A stretch of DNA of 64,000 nucleotides, taken from Prorocentrum cordatum. Taxonomy: Eukaryota > Sar > Dinophyceae > Prorocentrales > Prorocentraceae. This document shows positions 32,413-41,891 of this stretch, in pieces (position 1 is the stretch's first letter; each line of letters opens with the position of its first letter). Location of the stretch: the NCBI GenBank assembly GCA_963575745.1, contig CAUYUJ010018577.1, forward strand, positions 62,501-126,500, in the 5' to 3' direction. Both the position numbers and the translations under genes were made by a program. The notes under the pieces are model-generated. The model did no database searches, was not told the DNA's origin, and worked only from the letters and a program-made list of their open reading frames with translations.

Positions 32413-34860
32413 TCAACAGCATCTCCGAAAAAAAAAAGCCTTGCACCCAAGCCGACGCGTCAGGGTCCCTTGGCGGAACCTCCTTGTAATAGGCCACGCG
32501 TTATACATAGTCTTGATGAAGAAGACGGCCGCATATGGGCCAGCACGGGAAACAATAATGTGAATGTAGCGAACAACAGCATCAGGAACCTCAGGGGGAA
32601 CATCGGGCCAGAAGTGCTGGAAGCGGCGCCCCAGGAGATGAGTGACGAGCGGGGAGGAAGGGCTTCTCTTGGCCTGGGCCCTCAGGGCCCCGTGCATTTC
32701 TTCATGAACCTCAGAAACATCTTCGTCAGCAAGATGGGGGGCTACGGCGGTCAGCCTGTGATAATTCTCGAGCCAAGTGAAAGTAATGGAATTCTTCCTC
32801 CATTCAGACATACGAGGGATAGCCAGAACGTCAACATCGCAATGTTCAATACAGTGAAAACGTACAGAAATATCAGAGAAAACAGAGCTACGAACAGCGG
32901 CCCGATATAGAGCAGCCTGATTCTCGCAAGCCAAATCGCGCGGAAATGCGTCGATGCCAAGCTGATCGAGATTCTCCAGCAGCGGAGTGGCGACGGAATG
33001 TCTAGGCGCTGCCGTCAAACGTTGTAGTGCAGTATGCTCGGTCGTGGTGACTCGCTCATTCATCAAGTAGAACTGTGCGACGTACGATAACACCGGCTGC
33101 GCCAGCGTGTTGTAGGCCCTGATATTTTGCACCAAAGAGATACGCAGCGTACGAATGTGAGCAACACGTTCGAGTAGCCTCTGACACGGTGCACGCCAGG
33201 ACTCATCTCTGCCATCGCGGCCGAGATACACTCCAAGGTATTTAGCGTTGCGACCAACTCGAAAGGATAAAATGGGAATGCCAAGAGCTGTCAACTCCTG
33301 AGCGGCCACATCGGCATCAACATCTTTGGCAGTGACGGCCCAACACTTGCTAGTATTGAGCTGGAGGCCAGTAGCACAGCTGGTGATCTGCATCCACTCC
33401 AGAACGACGGGAATGAACTTCGAAAGATCACCTGTGCCAATGCCAACAGCATCAGCACAAGCGAGAGGGCGAGCAGGGTGACCTTCGAGGCGGCGGCGAA
33501 GACCACGCGCGACTGGATCAAATATTGATACGAATATCAAAGAAGAGAGTGGGCATCCTTGCTTCATGCCTCGGGCGATGTGAAAGCCGGGAAATACCGA
33601 GCCACAATGAACCACGGACGCGTAAATGTTGTTGTGCATCATGCGCGCGGCCTGCGCGATGTTGGCAGGCACTCCTAGTCCCCTAAGGACCCGAAATATC
33701 CACCCATGGAGAGCGCTCGGGAAGGCCGAAGCGATGTCCAAGAACAACATACCAGGAAATGGATAACCGCGGTAATTGGCCTATTCAATCACCCACGATT
33801 CGAGCCCCGCGACGTTGTCCAGAAGGTTACGGCCCCCGATAACGCCCCTCTGACACGACGCAACCGAGAATTTCGCTCGAGGTTGAAAGGGTACAGCCAG
33901 AGCAGTAGACAGGAGCTTGTTATCAGTACTACTGAGCGTTAAAGTACGTGTTTGCTTAGGCTCAAGGATCGACTTAGACCCTCCGTCGGCAACGTCGATT
34001 TCAAGCAAGAATACGAACATGCCATTGTTAAACCCAACGGGTGGTCCATGGCCACGAAGAAGAGCAACGTAAGCCTGGGGCAGGCAACGCTGAACGATTG
34101 GACCACCGAGCTTCCAACCACTATGTGGGGCCCCATCGGGGCCCGTAGCCGAATCTTTACGCTTCTTAATCACGGACAGGAGCTCGAAATCCTCCAACTC
34201 CCCAGGAATCCCCGGGGAAATCTGCTGGTATTCTCTAGCAAGTTCGCCTGGAACACGAGGGGGATCACGGAGGACAGCAGGGGCCTGATGCACATCGCCC
34301 CAAAAGCTGGCAAGGTTTTGAGCGGACTGCAGGATGGATGGAGGCGAGGGGTCGAGCGGATCGCCAACTGCGAAGGTGGCCAACTTGCGCCGTTTCACAT
34401 ACCAAGAGCATAGCAGTGCCTGTAGCCTGGCCTGTCGAGCAACGTCAGTATGGCCTTGGACGGTGGTGCAGTCATTCACAAGCATGGGGAAGATCAGATC
34501 CGCGTTGAGGGCTCTGAGGTACTCGTGGAAACCCTCGTAGTCTATGTAGCACATGTGATGAGATTCGTAGTGCGTACTAAGGATGGGAAGTGCATGTAGG
34601 CAAGCGCGCAAGTGAGCAGGTCTATGAGCACGTGCAGCACGCATAAACCGAAGGGCGACCGCGATTTTTTGCCTGCCATCTGTCGGCCCGTTCCGATACA
34701 GCTGGCGGGTGAGAGTGTCTCTGGCGACGAACATGGCGGCCTTGCACTCCTGAAGGCGAACAAAGGGGTCGTCACTAAGCTCGAACTCACTCAAGACACT
34801 TTCGACCACATCAGGGAAATCAGAATGCGTGGTGACCCATCGCGGCAGCGACGGCGCACC
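32413..34860 (-). pseudogene. LINE 3 reverse transcriptase
   Basis: The frame includes the linker (FPDVVESVLSEFELSDDPFV), the entry motif DSATGPDGAPHSGWK, fingers RTLTLSSTDNKLLSTALAV and CQRGVIGGRNLLDNVAGLES, then a TAG at 33781-33783. It resumes in the same frame with motif A as MLFLDIASAFPSALHGWIF, motif B as GMKQGCPLSSLIF, and motif C as ACADAVGIG at 33448-33462, where the second catalytic Asp is Ala. The thumb has KYLGVYLGRDGRDESW. The Asp-to-Ala change alone should abolish polymerase activity. The stop is at 32413. Confidence 0.8.
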
Positions 34861-35906
34861 AGCCCCAGGAGCAACCTGAACAAAAAACAGGAACGTGATC
34901 ATAACAGCCTTGTCTGTCGCGAGCGAGCCCTGCGACGTTCGACCGCGCGTGCCGGTCGAGCATCTCTGCCGTCGGGGCTGACCAGTAAAAACGGTCGAGA
35001 CGACAAACAGATAAGACAACATCACCAACTGAAGTACGATGAGTAGCCTCTTCCTGGGGTACTTCGGCAAATTCACCAAAAAGCGTGACAAACCTGTGCA
35101 ACGTGATACTATCTTCGGGGGGGATGGTGATGCTGCCGTCGATGGCCTGCCTATACTCGTCCGCTTCAGGGAAATTCCAATCGCCTCCGAGGCAGGTAAG
35201 ACCGTGAGACGGGTCAGGAACACTGCGCCTAATACGCTGCATTGACACGATGGACGCCGCCAGACGATAATGCGGGGCCCAGGTGCGCACTAACGAATAC
35301 AATCTGCCCAGCGGTTCCCAGGGGCCGAACGAGGAGTACCTGACCTCGAGCGATTTGGGAAATGCGAGCCGCCGAAAACTTCGAAGCGAAACTCTTGCTG
35401 ATGGAAGTGATGGCGCCACCAGCGTTCGGGGTGCTGCAAAATCTACATGTGTGGAAGTGAGAGGGGAAGTCGCGCCTCAAGGTCTCCAGATCTTCGAACG
35501 TACCATGCGTCTCCGGCGCAAATGCGACTTGGCATCTCTCGACGAGGCTTCGGAAGCGAACGTACTTGCGGCACTGACGCTCATGATTGGCGTAAACCGA
35601 ACCTAAGATAGCCTGCGCATTCCAGGGCACCACCCCAAACGACTCAGTCAAGGGAAACGGAACTCTCCGCGAATTCGAAATTCTCTGCATTAGACCTGGC
35701 AAATCAGGTGCCCGACACAGCTCAGAGCACGACGAGCAGGAGGAGGAGGACGAGGAAGACAACGAGGAAGAGGACGAGGGAGGGGAGGAAGGACAGCAGA
35801 GACGCGAAATCACTGCACGTGCACCCGCTCGTGGAGGCCCACGACGCACCGCAGTCGAACGCGTCCCACGAGAGCTGCTCGTGGCCGACTCCTGCAGGAC
35901 TGCATC
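34840..35906 (-). pseudogene. LINE 3 AP-endonuclease-like (EEP) domain
   Basis: The first frame (35906-35229) contains WNAQAILGSVYANHERQCRK and FAPETHGTFEDLETLRRDF with the catalytic Glu, then NAGGAITSISKSF and VFVSAHLGP. The second frame, taken up near 35280, has CLGGDWNFPEADEYR, SVCRLDRFYWSAP and DHVPVF, which are the metal-binding, Asp and terminal His motifs of the fold. The change of frame lies in a short G/C run. The domain leads into the RT linker through a second indel in a T run near 34870. A Ser-rich insertion (35740-35800) comes from a small GGA array. Confidence 0.75.
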
Positions 35907-36994
35907 CTAGCGCTGCGTGGCTACGATGGTGGCGACGCGCTCCGCCAGCGCGTCGATGAAGGGCTGGTCGAAGCCCAGTTCCTTCATGTCGTCCTGAGGC
36001 GAAATGCTGAAAGTACCGAGCTCACCTTCATTCTCGGAGATCTTCACCAGGTCCCACACGTCCTCCGTGGCAGAGTTCGAGAGATGAAGCACTCCAGCGA
36101 ACGGGTTCGATCCCAAACGCATGCTCTGCTGCCACAGGCCTTTCTTCTTCATCTCGTTCATGATCAGCTGCCAGCACTGACCGAGAGCGAAGGAGCATTG
36201 CCTGATCGGCAGCGGCTGGTCCCACCCAACACGTAAATTGACCGCTCTGCCCGCGCGTGGGTCCGCCCAGGTGAGCAGGCCAGGATCCGCTCGCGAAGCC
36301 TGATGGAAGAGCTGCGCGTCGTCCTCGTCGTCGAATTGGATGTTGTAACTGAACTTGAAATTCTGCACCTGCGCCCTGCACTTGTCTTTGTACTCCTTTG
36401 GCATTATCGATTTGATGACAAGAAAGTGATTCTGAAACGACGAGGCCATCAACTTGCGTGGGAAGCCCCGAATCCAATTTTTTTCCGGTTGCGACCCTCG
36501 TCGTTCACAGGGGCTCGCGGAGGAGCACGGCCCGCGGAAGGAGAATACGTAGACCACGGGTCACTGCGAAGCGACGCGCCGCCAGAGGCGCCGCTGCTCT
36601 GAGCCGTGGAAGAGCGCTCCGATATAAGGCTTTCCAACTTCTGGGCCCGCGCAGCAAACTGTGCATCCGTGACAGAGGGCTGTCGAGGAACACGCGGCGT
36701 CTCACCGTACAGGTCCCCCGCCAGGTCGTCGTTCTCGTCAACGTCGATGATATCAGCGCCGAACGCCGCTTTCATCTCGAGCGACGACATGCGGGCGTTC
36801 GCCTGCCCAAGCTGTTCACGAAGCTCGGCGACCTCCCTCCCGAAGTCTGTCAGCTTCTCCACGGCTTTGGCGTCCAGGCGCTTGATGCTCTTCATGTTCT
36901 CGGAGATCGTCGATGCCAAGGTATTGATATGCTCCTGCATGGGCTTGAACTATCCTTGCAGAAGCTCTTTCATGGCAGCCGCATCGAGAGCCAT
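35907..36994 (-). pseudogene. LINE 3 ORF1-like protein
   Basis: The ATG at 36992-36994 starts MALDAAAMKELLQG, then TAG (36950-36952), then the same frame continues FKPMQEHINTLASTISENMK. Next is a coiled coil (DAKAVEKLTDFGREVAELRE), an acidic part, and a basic motif RNRKK. In an A7 run at about 36480 the frame changes and continues WIRGFPRKLMASSFQNHFLV to VATQR and a TAG at 35907-35909. The second half looks like the nucleic-acid-binding globular domain typical of dinoflagellate LINE ORF1, though I cannot place a named fold. Beyond the final TAG the same frame leads directly into the endonuclease. Confidence 0.65.
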
Positions 36995-37135
36995 GGCGCA
37001 GGTGACGAAGCCTTCACAAAATGAGAAGGCGCCCCACAGCAAGGGGAGTGAAAGGCTGAAAAGGTGACCGCCTGGGGTTGAATCCAGGAGCTCTCTCTGG
37101 AAAGAGCTGCCGCACTCAACTGGGCCTGTCCCCAC

Positions 37136-37157
37136 CTTGAGCCAAAATGGCTACGGA
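37136..37157 (-). other. exact spliced-leader relict
   Basis: On the minus strand it begins TCCGTAGCCATTTT and ends GGCTCAAG, matching all 22 positions of the published dinoflagellate leader (first base D = A, G or T). It is followed by GTGGGGACAGG, which is not the donor-plus-stem of a spliced-leader RNA gene but ordinary 5' UTR ahead of the LINE 3 ORF1. It therefore marks a reverse-transcribed, trans-spliced mRNA. Confidence 0.92.
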
Positions 37158-37235
37158 GGAGGAGGAGGAGGAGGAAGAGGGAGGGAGGGAGGGAGGGAGG
37201 GAGGGAGGGAGGAGCAGGAGGAGGTGGAGGAGACC
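37155..37235. repeat. (GGA)n array touching the spliced-leader relict
   Basis: GGA triplets followed by GGGA units; the leader ends directly in it. A (TCC)n block follows at 37395-37440. The DNA 37441-38100 is unique with no gene that I can support. Confidence 0.95.
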
Positions 37236-38100
37236 ACTGCGCGCCCCGTGGGGCCTCCAGGACTCCCTCGCAAAGACGTGGCCAGCAGGCCCACTGCTGG
37301 CCGCCTCGCTGCACGCCCACTCGGGGCCGACCCGTGGCAGCTCGAGAGGGGGGGGCGTCAGACGAGGTGTGCAGGCCTGCCAATTGGAGGAGCCCCTCCT
37401 CCTCCTCCTCCTCCTCCTCCTCCCTCCTCCTCCTCCTCTCCTCTGGTGCTGGTGTTGACCTCTCTTGGGTGGGGTGGGGAGGGCTTTTTTACCGCCGCCG
37501 CCACCTTCCTGCAGTCCATTCGGGGCCAGACCAGGGAAGCGGGCGGGGGGGACGCTGGACCTGGCGCGCAGGCCTGCAACATGGGACGGGCAACTGCTGG
37601 CGTTTGCGCCGTTCTGGTGTTGGGAGCTTTCACTTCTGCCCGCCTCCGCCGAGCTTCCGTGCACTTCCGGCGGCGGCGGCGCTCTCGCTCTGCTGCCGCC
37701 GGCCTCCACCGAAGGCGGCAGATCATCCGAGTTGACTCCTGGAGGAAGCGGCCCTTACTGGAGCGCCCCACGTGGTGGTGAACTGATCACGACGGGCAGA
37801 TGCAGAGAAGTTTGTGACCAGGAAGGAAGTTAGGACTCCCGAGAAAGTGGGCGTGGCCAGGGCCGGACGCGCTGGCGGTGGCTGCCACGAGCCCGCGACA
37901 GCTTTCGGCGGGGCCGCCATAGGGCGGGAGAGACCAGGGTTAGGTCGGGCCTGTCCCCATACAGAGGGACTTTGGGCGAAACATCAAAATCAAAACATAC
38001 CCCCCAAAATGCTCCAAAAATGCTCCAAAATGGTCAAATCATCGTCCCCTGACTTTTTTTTGTTTTTCTCCTATTTCTGAATATCCCCCCTGTAGAGTGA

Positions 38101-38700
38101 CAGACCCGACTTAAGACCAGGGAGGGGGGCTGGCCAGGGCTGAAAGCACAGTGGCAGGGCGGGAGGCAGACCAAGGCAAGGGTCAACCCGCGCGTTCTGG
38201 GCGCTGGCGCACCGCGGCGGCGGAGGCGCGAGAGGGGAGGGGCCCCCCGCCCCTCCGAGGGGAGGGTGGGCCCGGCCGCGGCGCTCCGCCTCCGCTGGCT
38301 TCCGGGGCTTCCGGGGTGGGGAGGAGGGCAGGGTGGAAGTGAGGAGGAGCTGGCCTTCTCTCGGGGGCGCGCAGACATGGATCAGCGATCCATGGGTGTG
38401 GTGCGCGGCCGCCAAATCCATGGATCGGGGGAGGTGCCCTCCCCCCAAAGCGGCTAGTGCCGCCTCGCTCGGCGGCGGAAATCCGCGATTTCCCATGGAA
38501 GCGGACAATCCACGCCCCCTTGATCCATGATTGCGATCGCCTGATGCTCAGAAGGCTCGGAAGTCCCCTAGCCTTCTCAGACGTTTTCTGAGCCTTCCCC
38601 CCCGAAGGCAGAGAACAGAAACCTCTCGAGAGGCGCGAGGGCTTCTGAGAGGCCCCGACGCCTTCTGCGAAGGCTTCTGCGAAGGCCATCTCTAGAAGAA
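38101..38700. other. GC-rich stretch with many short inverted repeats
   Basis: GATCAGCGATCC, CCATGGATC/GATCCATG, GAGGGGAGGGGCC/CCCCTCC and GAAGGC/GCCTTC words are scattered through it. It may be a decayed fold-back element. No gene seen. Confidence 0.35.
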
Positions 38701-38710
38701 GAACACGTTG

Positions 38711-38873
38711 CGTAAACATAAACTTTTGGCGCTCCGCGCGGATTTCTTGGATCTGCGCCGGGCCCCCCTCCCTGGCGCGCGGAGCGCGCCAAGGGCGGCG
38801 CCGGAGGCGCCGCCGGGGGGGCCCAGCGCGGATCCAAGAGACCCGCGCGGAGCGCCAGCAGTTTATGTTCACG
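38711..38873. repeat. T-shaped fold-back element, copy A
   Basis: The left arm CGTAAACATAAACTTTTGGC..GCTCCGCGCGGATTTCTTGG pairs over about 54 bp with the right arm ending GCGGAGCGCCAGCAGTTTAT. The centre has two perfect or near-perfect inner hairpins: TTGGCGCGC-type with a GGA loop, then GGCGGCGCC-GGA-GGCGCCGCC. Their order is reversed relative to copies B and C, as expected if the element lies in the opposite orientation. Confidence 0.9.
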
Positions 38874-38939
38874 GCGTTTTTCTTCGTCGACTCTCCTTCT
38901 CGTTTCCCACTCCCTCGCTCGCCGCCGACGGGAGGCGGG

Positions 38940-39004
38940 ATGGAGGAGGAGGAGGAGGCGGAGGAGGAGGAGGCGGAGGAGGAGGAGGAGGAGGAGGAGG
39001 AGGG
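38940..39004. repeat. (GGA)n array at the 5' junction of LINE 4
   Basis: GGA with GGC interruptions; it stops where the LINE 4 frame begins. Confidence 0.95.
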
Positions 39005-41302
39005 TTAGAGTTTTGGTGGATGTCACCTGGAGATGTCAGGGGGCTTGGGCGCAGCTTCTAGTTGCTGACTATGCGTGGTTGAGGTTTCACACGGAACCCC
39101 GTCACCGTCCAGAAGATGATTCCCTCGAGGGTCTATTTAGGTTTGTTCGCGATCACCCCAGGACCTACAAATCCTTGGTGTCGGCTGCCGTCATCAAAGC
39201 TAAGAGGGCTTCTCGGGATGCTCTTAGGTGCGCTGTTTGGGAGGCCAATTTGGACCAGACAGTGGTGGGTACCCCGTTGGAGGCCTCTGGTATTCCTGTT
39301 GTGATTTTTCAGTGCCCTGATTGTTCCTTTGTTGCTTCGAGCCTTCAGCAGTGGCGCGCTCATAGAGGAAAAGTCCACAAGGCCCTCGGGGCACCGACCA
39401 GGCTTGCTGTTGGGTCCCTCTGTCAGATTTGTTTACGGGAATTTCACAACAATCCTCGGCTTGTGCAACACTTACGCAACTCCCCCACATGTAGAGTGTC
39501 TTGGGAAAGGTCAGGTTTTCTGCCCAGCGAGGAGGAGCTAGGTCAGGCACGCGTTGAGTACAAGCAGGTCACGGCGTTCAACCGTGCCAAGGCTCGCCCC
39601 GACCACTACGCGGAGCGACCACCGCTACAGTGCTCAGGCCCACCCATAGGCCCCAGGATCAGATGCTCGCGCCAGCGGGCACGCATGCTTGCAGAGTCAG
39701 TGGAAGGAATCCCGCCCCCTCCCTCCCCCTCGCCCGCTTCCTTTCGCCCTCGCTTTCTTCCCTTTCGCCCTGTTATGTATGTCCTCCATTTGTTCTCTGG
39801 GCATCGTCGTGAGGGGGACGTCCAATGGCACATGGACATTCTGGTTGACACCTTCCCCACCAACATTATGGTACTTAGTGTGGATGTTGCTAATCACCCC
39901 GTGCATGGAGATTTGACAGTAGAGAGCACTGTTTGGCTCTGGATATTGTTGGTACGTTCAGGCCGTGTAGCGGCTATAATAGCGGGGCCTCCGTGTGAGA
40001 CGTGGTCCGCGGCAAGACATCTCCCTATTCCAGCCAATGCTCCTGGGGGTGCCCGTCCTCCCCGCCCGCTGCGCTCGAAGGATGCACTATGGGGCTTTGG
40101 ACATGTTAATGCACGTGAGTCCGCTCAGTTAGCTCTAGGTAATGACCTGCTCAGGACGACGGTGAGGTTTCTATATGAAGCCTGGATTCATGGTATTCCA
40201 GCACTCATGGAGCATCCTTCGACAAATCCCAGGGTACCGGAGGCCCCGAGCTCGTGGCATTTACCCCATCTTAGGCGCTTGTGTGCCCTCCCTGGTGCCA
40301 GGGTGATTCATATCAACCAGTGCATGTTTGGCTCCTCCCATTTAAAACCGACCACCTTGTTGGCTGTTCATCTTAACGCTATGAGCACTTTACTGGCAGC
40401 CAAACCAGGGGGGGGGCTTTGCACTCATTCTTGGCCTCATCCTGGGCTCATGGGGGTTGGTGAAGATGGCCTTTGGCGCACCTCTCATGCTAAAGTTTAC
40501 CCGTCTGGGCTCTCCCGTTTCCTGGCTGCCAGTATTTTGCAAGAGGCCAGAGAAAGGTTCCCACAGTTGTGCCGCGACTCTCCCCCACCTCGATTATTAC
40601 CCGCCGACCTCGGCAGGTCACCACTCCAGTGGACCCGTCAGGACGAGATCTGCCTGCGGGGGTTGCTTCAGCTTGGGCCCACTACCGACGGATGGGATTT
40701 GCCATTTGGGTTGAGGAGATTTGCGGCACCACTGGATCCATATCTTACGACTGCGGGGTTTGCCATGGACTGTATGTTGCATCAGTCAGGGTCAAGGCGA
40801 GCCACAGATACGTTATAACCACGACGGTTGCTTGCTTCTCTCTCTATCTCTCTTTTATTTATAGAGTAAGTTGCAGAACTGGAGTGTCGCGTGCTAGGCA
40901 CGCTCGTGAAGGGCTCTAGGGGGAAGGGACGAGGGCCGTGCAGGTTCCTCGCAGGTTGCGCCATCCTTTAAAGGCAGTGCCCCTAGAGTGAAGTCAGGCT
41001 GGGACAAGGCCTGACCGCCCCCGAATGGGGAGTAACGAGCTTGTTTGGTAGGGGGAAGGCCTTTCTCTTGTTCCTTTTTCTATTGTACTTCCTTTTCCCG
41101 TTCTTTAGTTTCGTCAGCTATGAGTGACAGTACCCCGAGCCCGCCCACTGCAGAGTGGGTCTGCGCCCTTGGGCGCATGAGGCTGTGGCATCCGCTCCTT
41201 GCTGCTGCCGCTGCTTCTGCCTTGTTCTTCACCCTGTGGTCTTCTCGCCCTCATCTCTCCATTACGCGCTTCGACCCTTCTTGCGCATCGACCGACCGAC
41301 CG
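39005..41302 (+). mobile_element. LINE 4, 5'-truncated 3' part of a non-LTR element
   Basis: It contains only the C-terminal end of ORF2 plus about 480 bp of 3' sequence. Loss of the 5' part is the usual result of incomplete reverse transcription in LINEs. GGA arrays lie at both ends (38940-39004 and 41303-41340). A short frame at 41120-41300 (MSDSTPSPPTAEWVCALGRM, then one hydrophobic stretch) is probably 3' UTR. Confidence 0.6.
39013..40818 (+). CDS. LINE 4 ORF2 C-terminus: zinc fingers plus C5-methyltransferase-like domain
   Basis: Uninterrupted 601-codon frame ending in TAA. Residues 1-95 resemble the region after the RT thumb. Zinc finger 1 uses C101, C104, H117, H122; finger 2 uses C137, C140, H153 and C160. 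From residue 255 follows a Rossmann-type methyltransferase signature: HLFSGHRR (motif I, 259-266), an acidic LSVDV (288-292), and AGPPCETWSAAR (motif IV, 324-335) with the catalytic-type Pro-Cys at 327-328. Then come ALMEHPS (motif VI position, Glu kept) and INQCMFGSSHLKPTTLL (motif VIII-like). These motifs and their order fit DNA cytosine-C5 methyltransferases. No typical target-recognition domain is obvious. The lack of stops over 600 codons in an otherwise truncated element suggests recent insertion or selection. Activity is unproven. Confidence 0.75.
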   Translation: MVDVTWRCQGAWAQLLVADYAWLRFHTEPRHRPEDDSLEGLFRFVRDHPRTYKSLVSAAVIKAKRASRDALRCAVWEANLDQTVVGTPLEASGIPVVIFQCPDCSFVASSLQQWRAHRGKVHKALGAPTRLAVGSLCQICLREFHNNPRLVQHLRNSPTCRVSWERSGFLPSEEELGQARVEYKQVTAFNRAKARPDHYAERPPLQCSGPPIGPRIRCSRQRARMLAESVEGIPPPPSPSPASFRPRFLPFRPVMYVLHLFSGHRREGDVQWHMDILVDTFPTNIMVLSVDVANHPVHGDLTVESTVWLWILLVRSGRVAAIIAGPPCETWSAARHLPIPANAPGGARPPRPLRSKDALWGFGHVNARESAQLALGNDLLRTTVRFLYEAWIHGIPALMEHPSTNPRVPEAPSSWHLPHLRRLCALPGARVIHINQCMFGSSHLKPTTLLAVHLNAMSTLLAAKPGGGLCTHSWPHPGLMGVGEDGLWRTSHAKVYPSGLSRFLAASILQEARERFPQLCRDSPPPRLLPADLGRSPLQWTRQDEICLRGLLQLGPTTDGWDLPFGLRRFAAPLDPYLTTAGFAMDCMLHQSGSRRATDTL

Positions 41303-41340
41303 AGGAGGAGGAGGAGGAGGAGGAGGAGGAGGAGGGAGGG
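41303..41340. repeat. (GGA)n array at the 3' junction of LINE 4
   Basis: Pure GAG/GGA directly after the 3' sequence of LINE 4. Confidence 0.95.
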
Positions 41341-41464
41341 GGCCGAGGAGCTGGGAGGCGAGAGTCTCACCCACAGCTCCGAAGGGGCGGGCCGCGGGCG
41401 TGCCGACGGGGGGCTCTCGGGGCCCCACGCTGAGCTCGAAGACGAGCACACAGGGGCCCCCCAG

Positions 41465-41697
41465 CTGGGGTCGGAGCAGATGGGACTCGAGGGCCGCGCC
41501 GCATCCTTGGTGCATCCCTCCTCCTCCTCCTCCTCCTCCTCCTCCGCCTCCTCCTCCTCGCCCTCCTCCTCCGATGCATCGGCGGCGGCGGCGTGTAGGA
41601 CATCGGGCTCCACGTCGAGCCGCATCGCCGATGCCTCGGCGGCGCGGCGCGATCCTCCGACCCCATCTGGTCTGACCCCACCTGGAAGGCTTAGAAA
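41465..41697. repeat. GCATCGGCGATGC-family element, copy 2, with TCC insertion
   Basis: Starts GTCGGAGCAGATGGGACTCG and ends GACCCCACCTGGAAGGCTTA. Inside lie ATGCATCGGCGGC and CATCGCCGATGCC. A (TCC)n array (41517-41575) sits within the left arm. Confidence 0.6.
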
Positions 41698-41891
41698 ACA
41701 GGAGGGGGGGGGGCAGGATGTGGCGGGGGAGGAGCTGGAGGGGGAGCTGGACGAGAGGGTGAGGACCAGGGGGCACGCGCGCGAGGCGTCCGCGGGGCCT
41801 CCATGAAGTCCATGGCGTTGCCCCGGGACATGAGCAGCGCCTGCGGCTTCAGGGGGGGGGCTCCTGCCCGTCGTCCTCTCCGCTGCCCCTA

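Larger units (their letters stand above)
31966..37157 (-). mobile_element. LINE 3, apparently full-length, headed by spliced leader
   Basis: From the exact leader at 37157 the minus strand runs through a 5' UTR (37135-36995), ORF1 (36994-35907), AP-endonuclease (35906 to about 34840), RT (about 34840-32413) and roughly 450 bp of 3' sequence to the GGA array. This is a complete non-LTR layout of about 5.2 kb. In-frame TAGs, three single-base frame changes at homopolymers and one changed RT catalytic Asp prevent simple translation. The leader shows the copied RNA was a trans-spliced mRNA. Confidence 0.75.

Noticed and set aside
33950-33965. TAGGCTCAAGG resembling the end of a spliced leader
   Set aside because: Lies inside LINE 3 RT coding DNA and matches only the last eight or nine bases.
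36095-36120. GGGTTCGATCCC resembling a tRNA B box
   Set aside because: Sits in LINE 3 ORF1 coding sequence, with no A box or cloverleaf around it.
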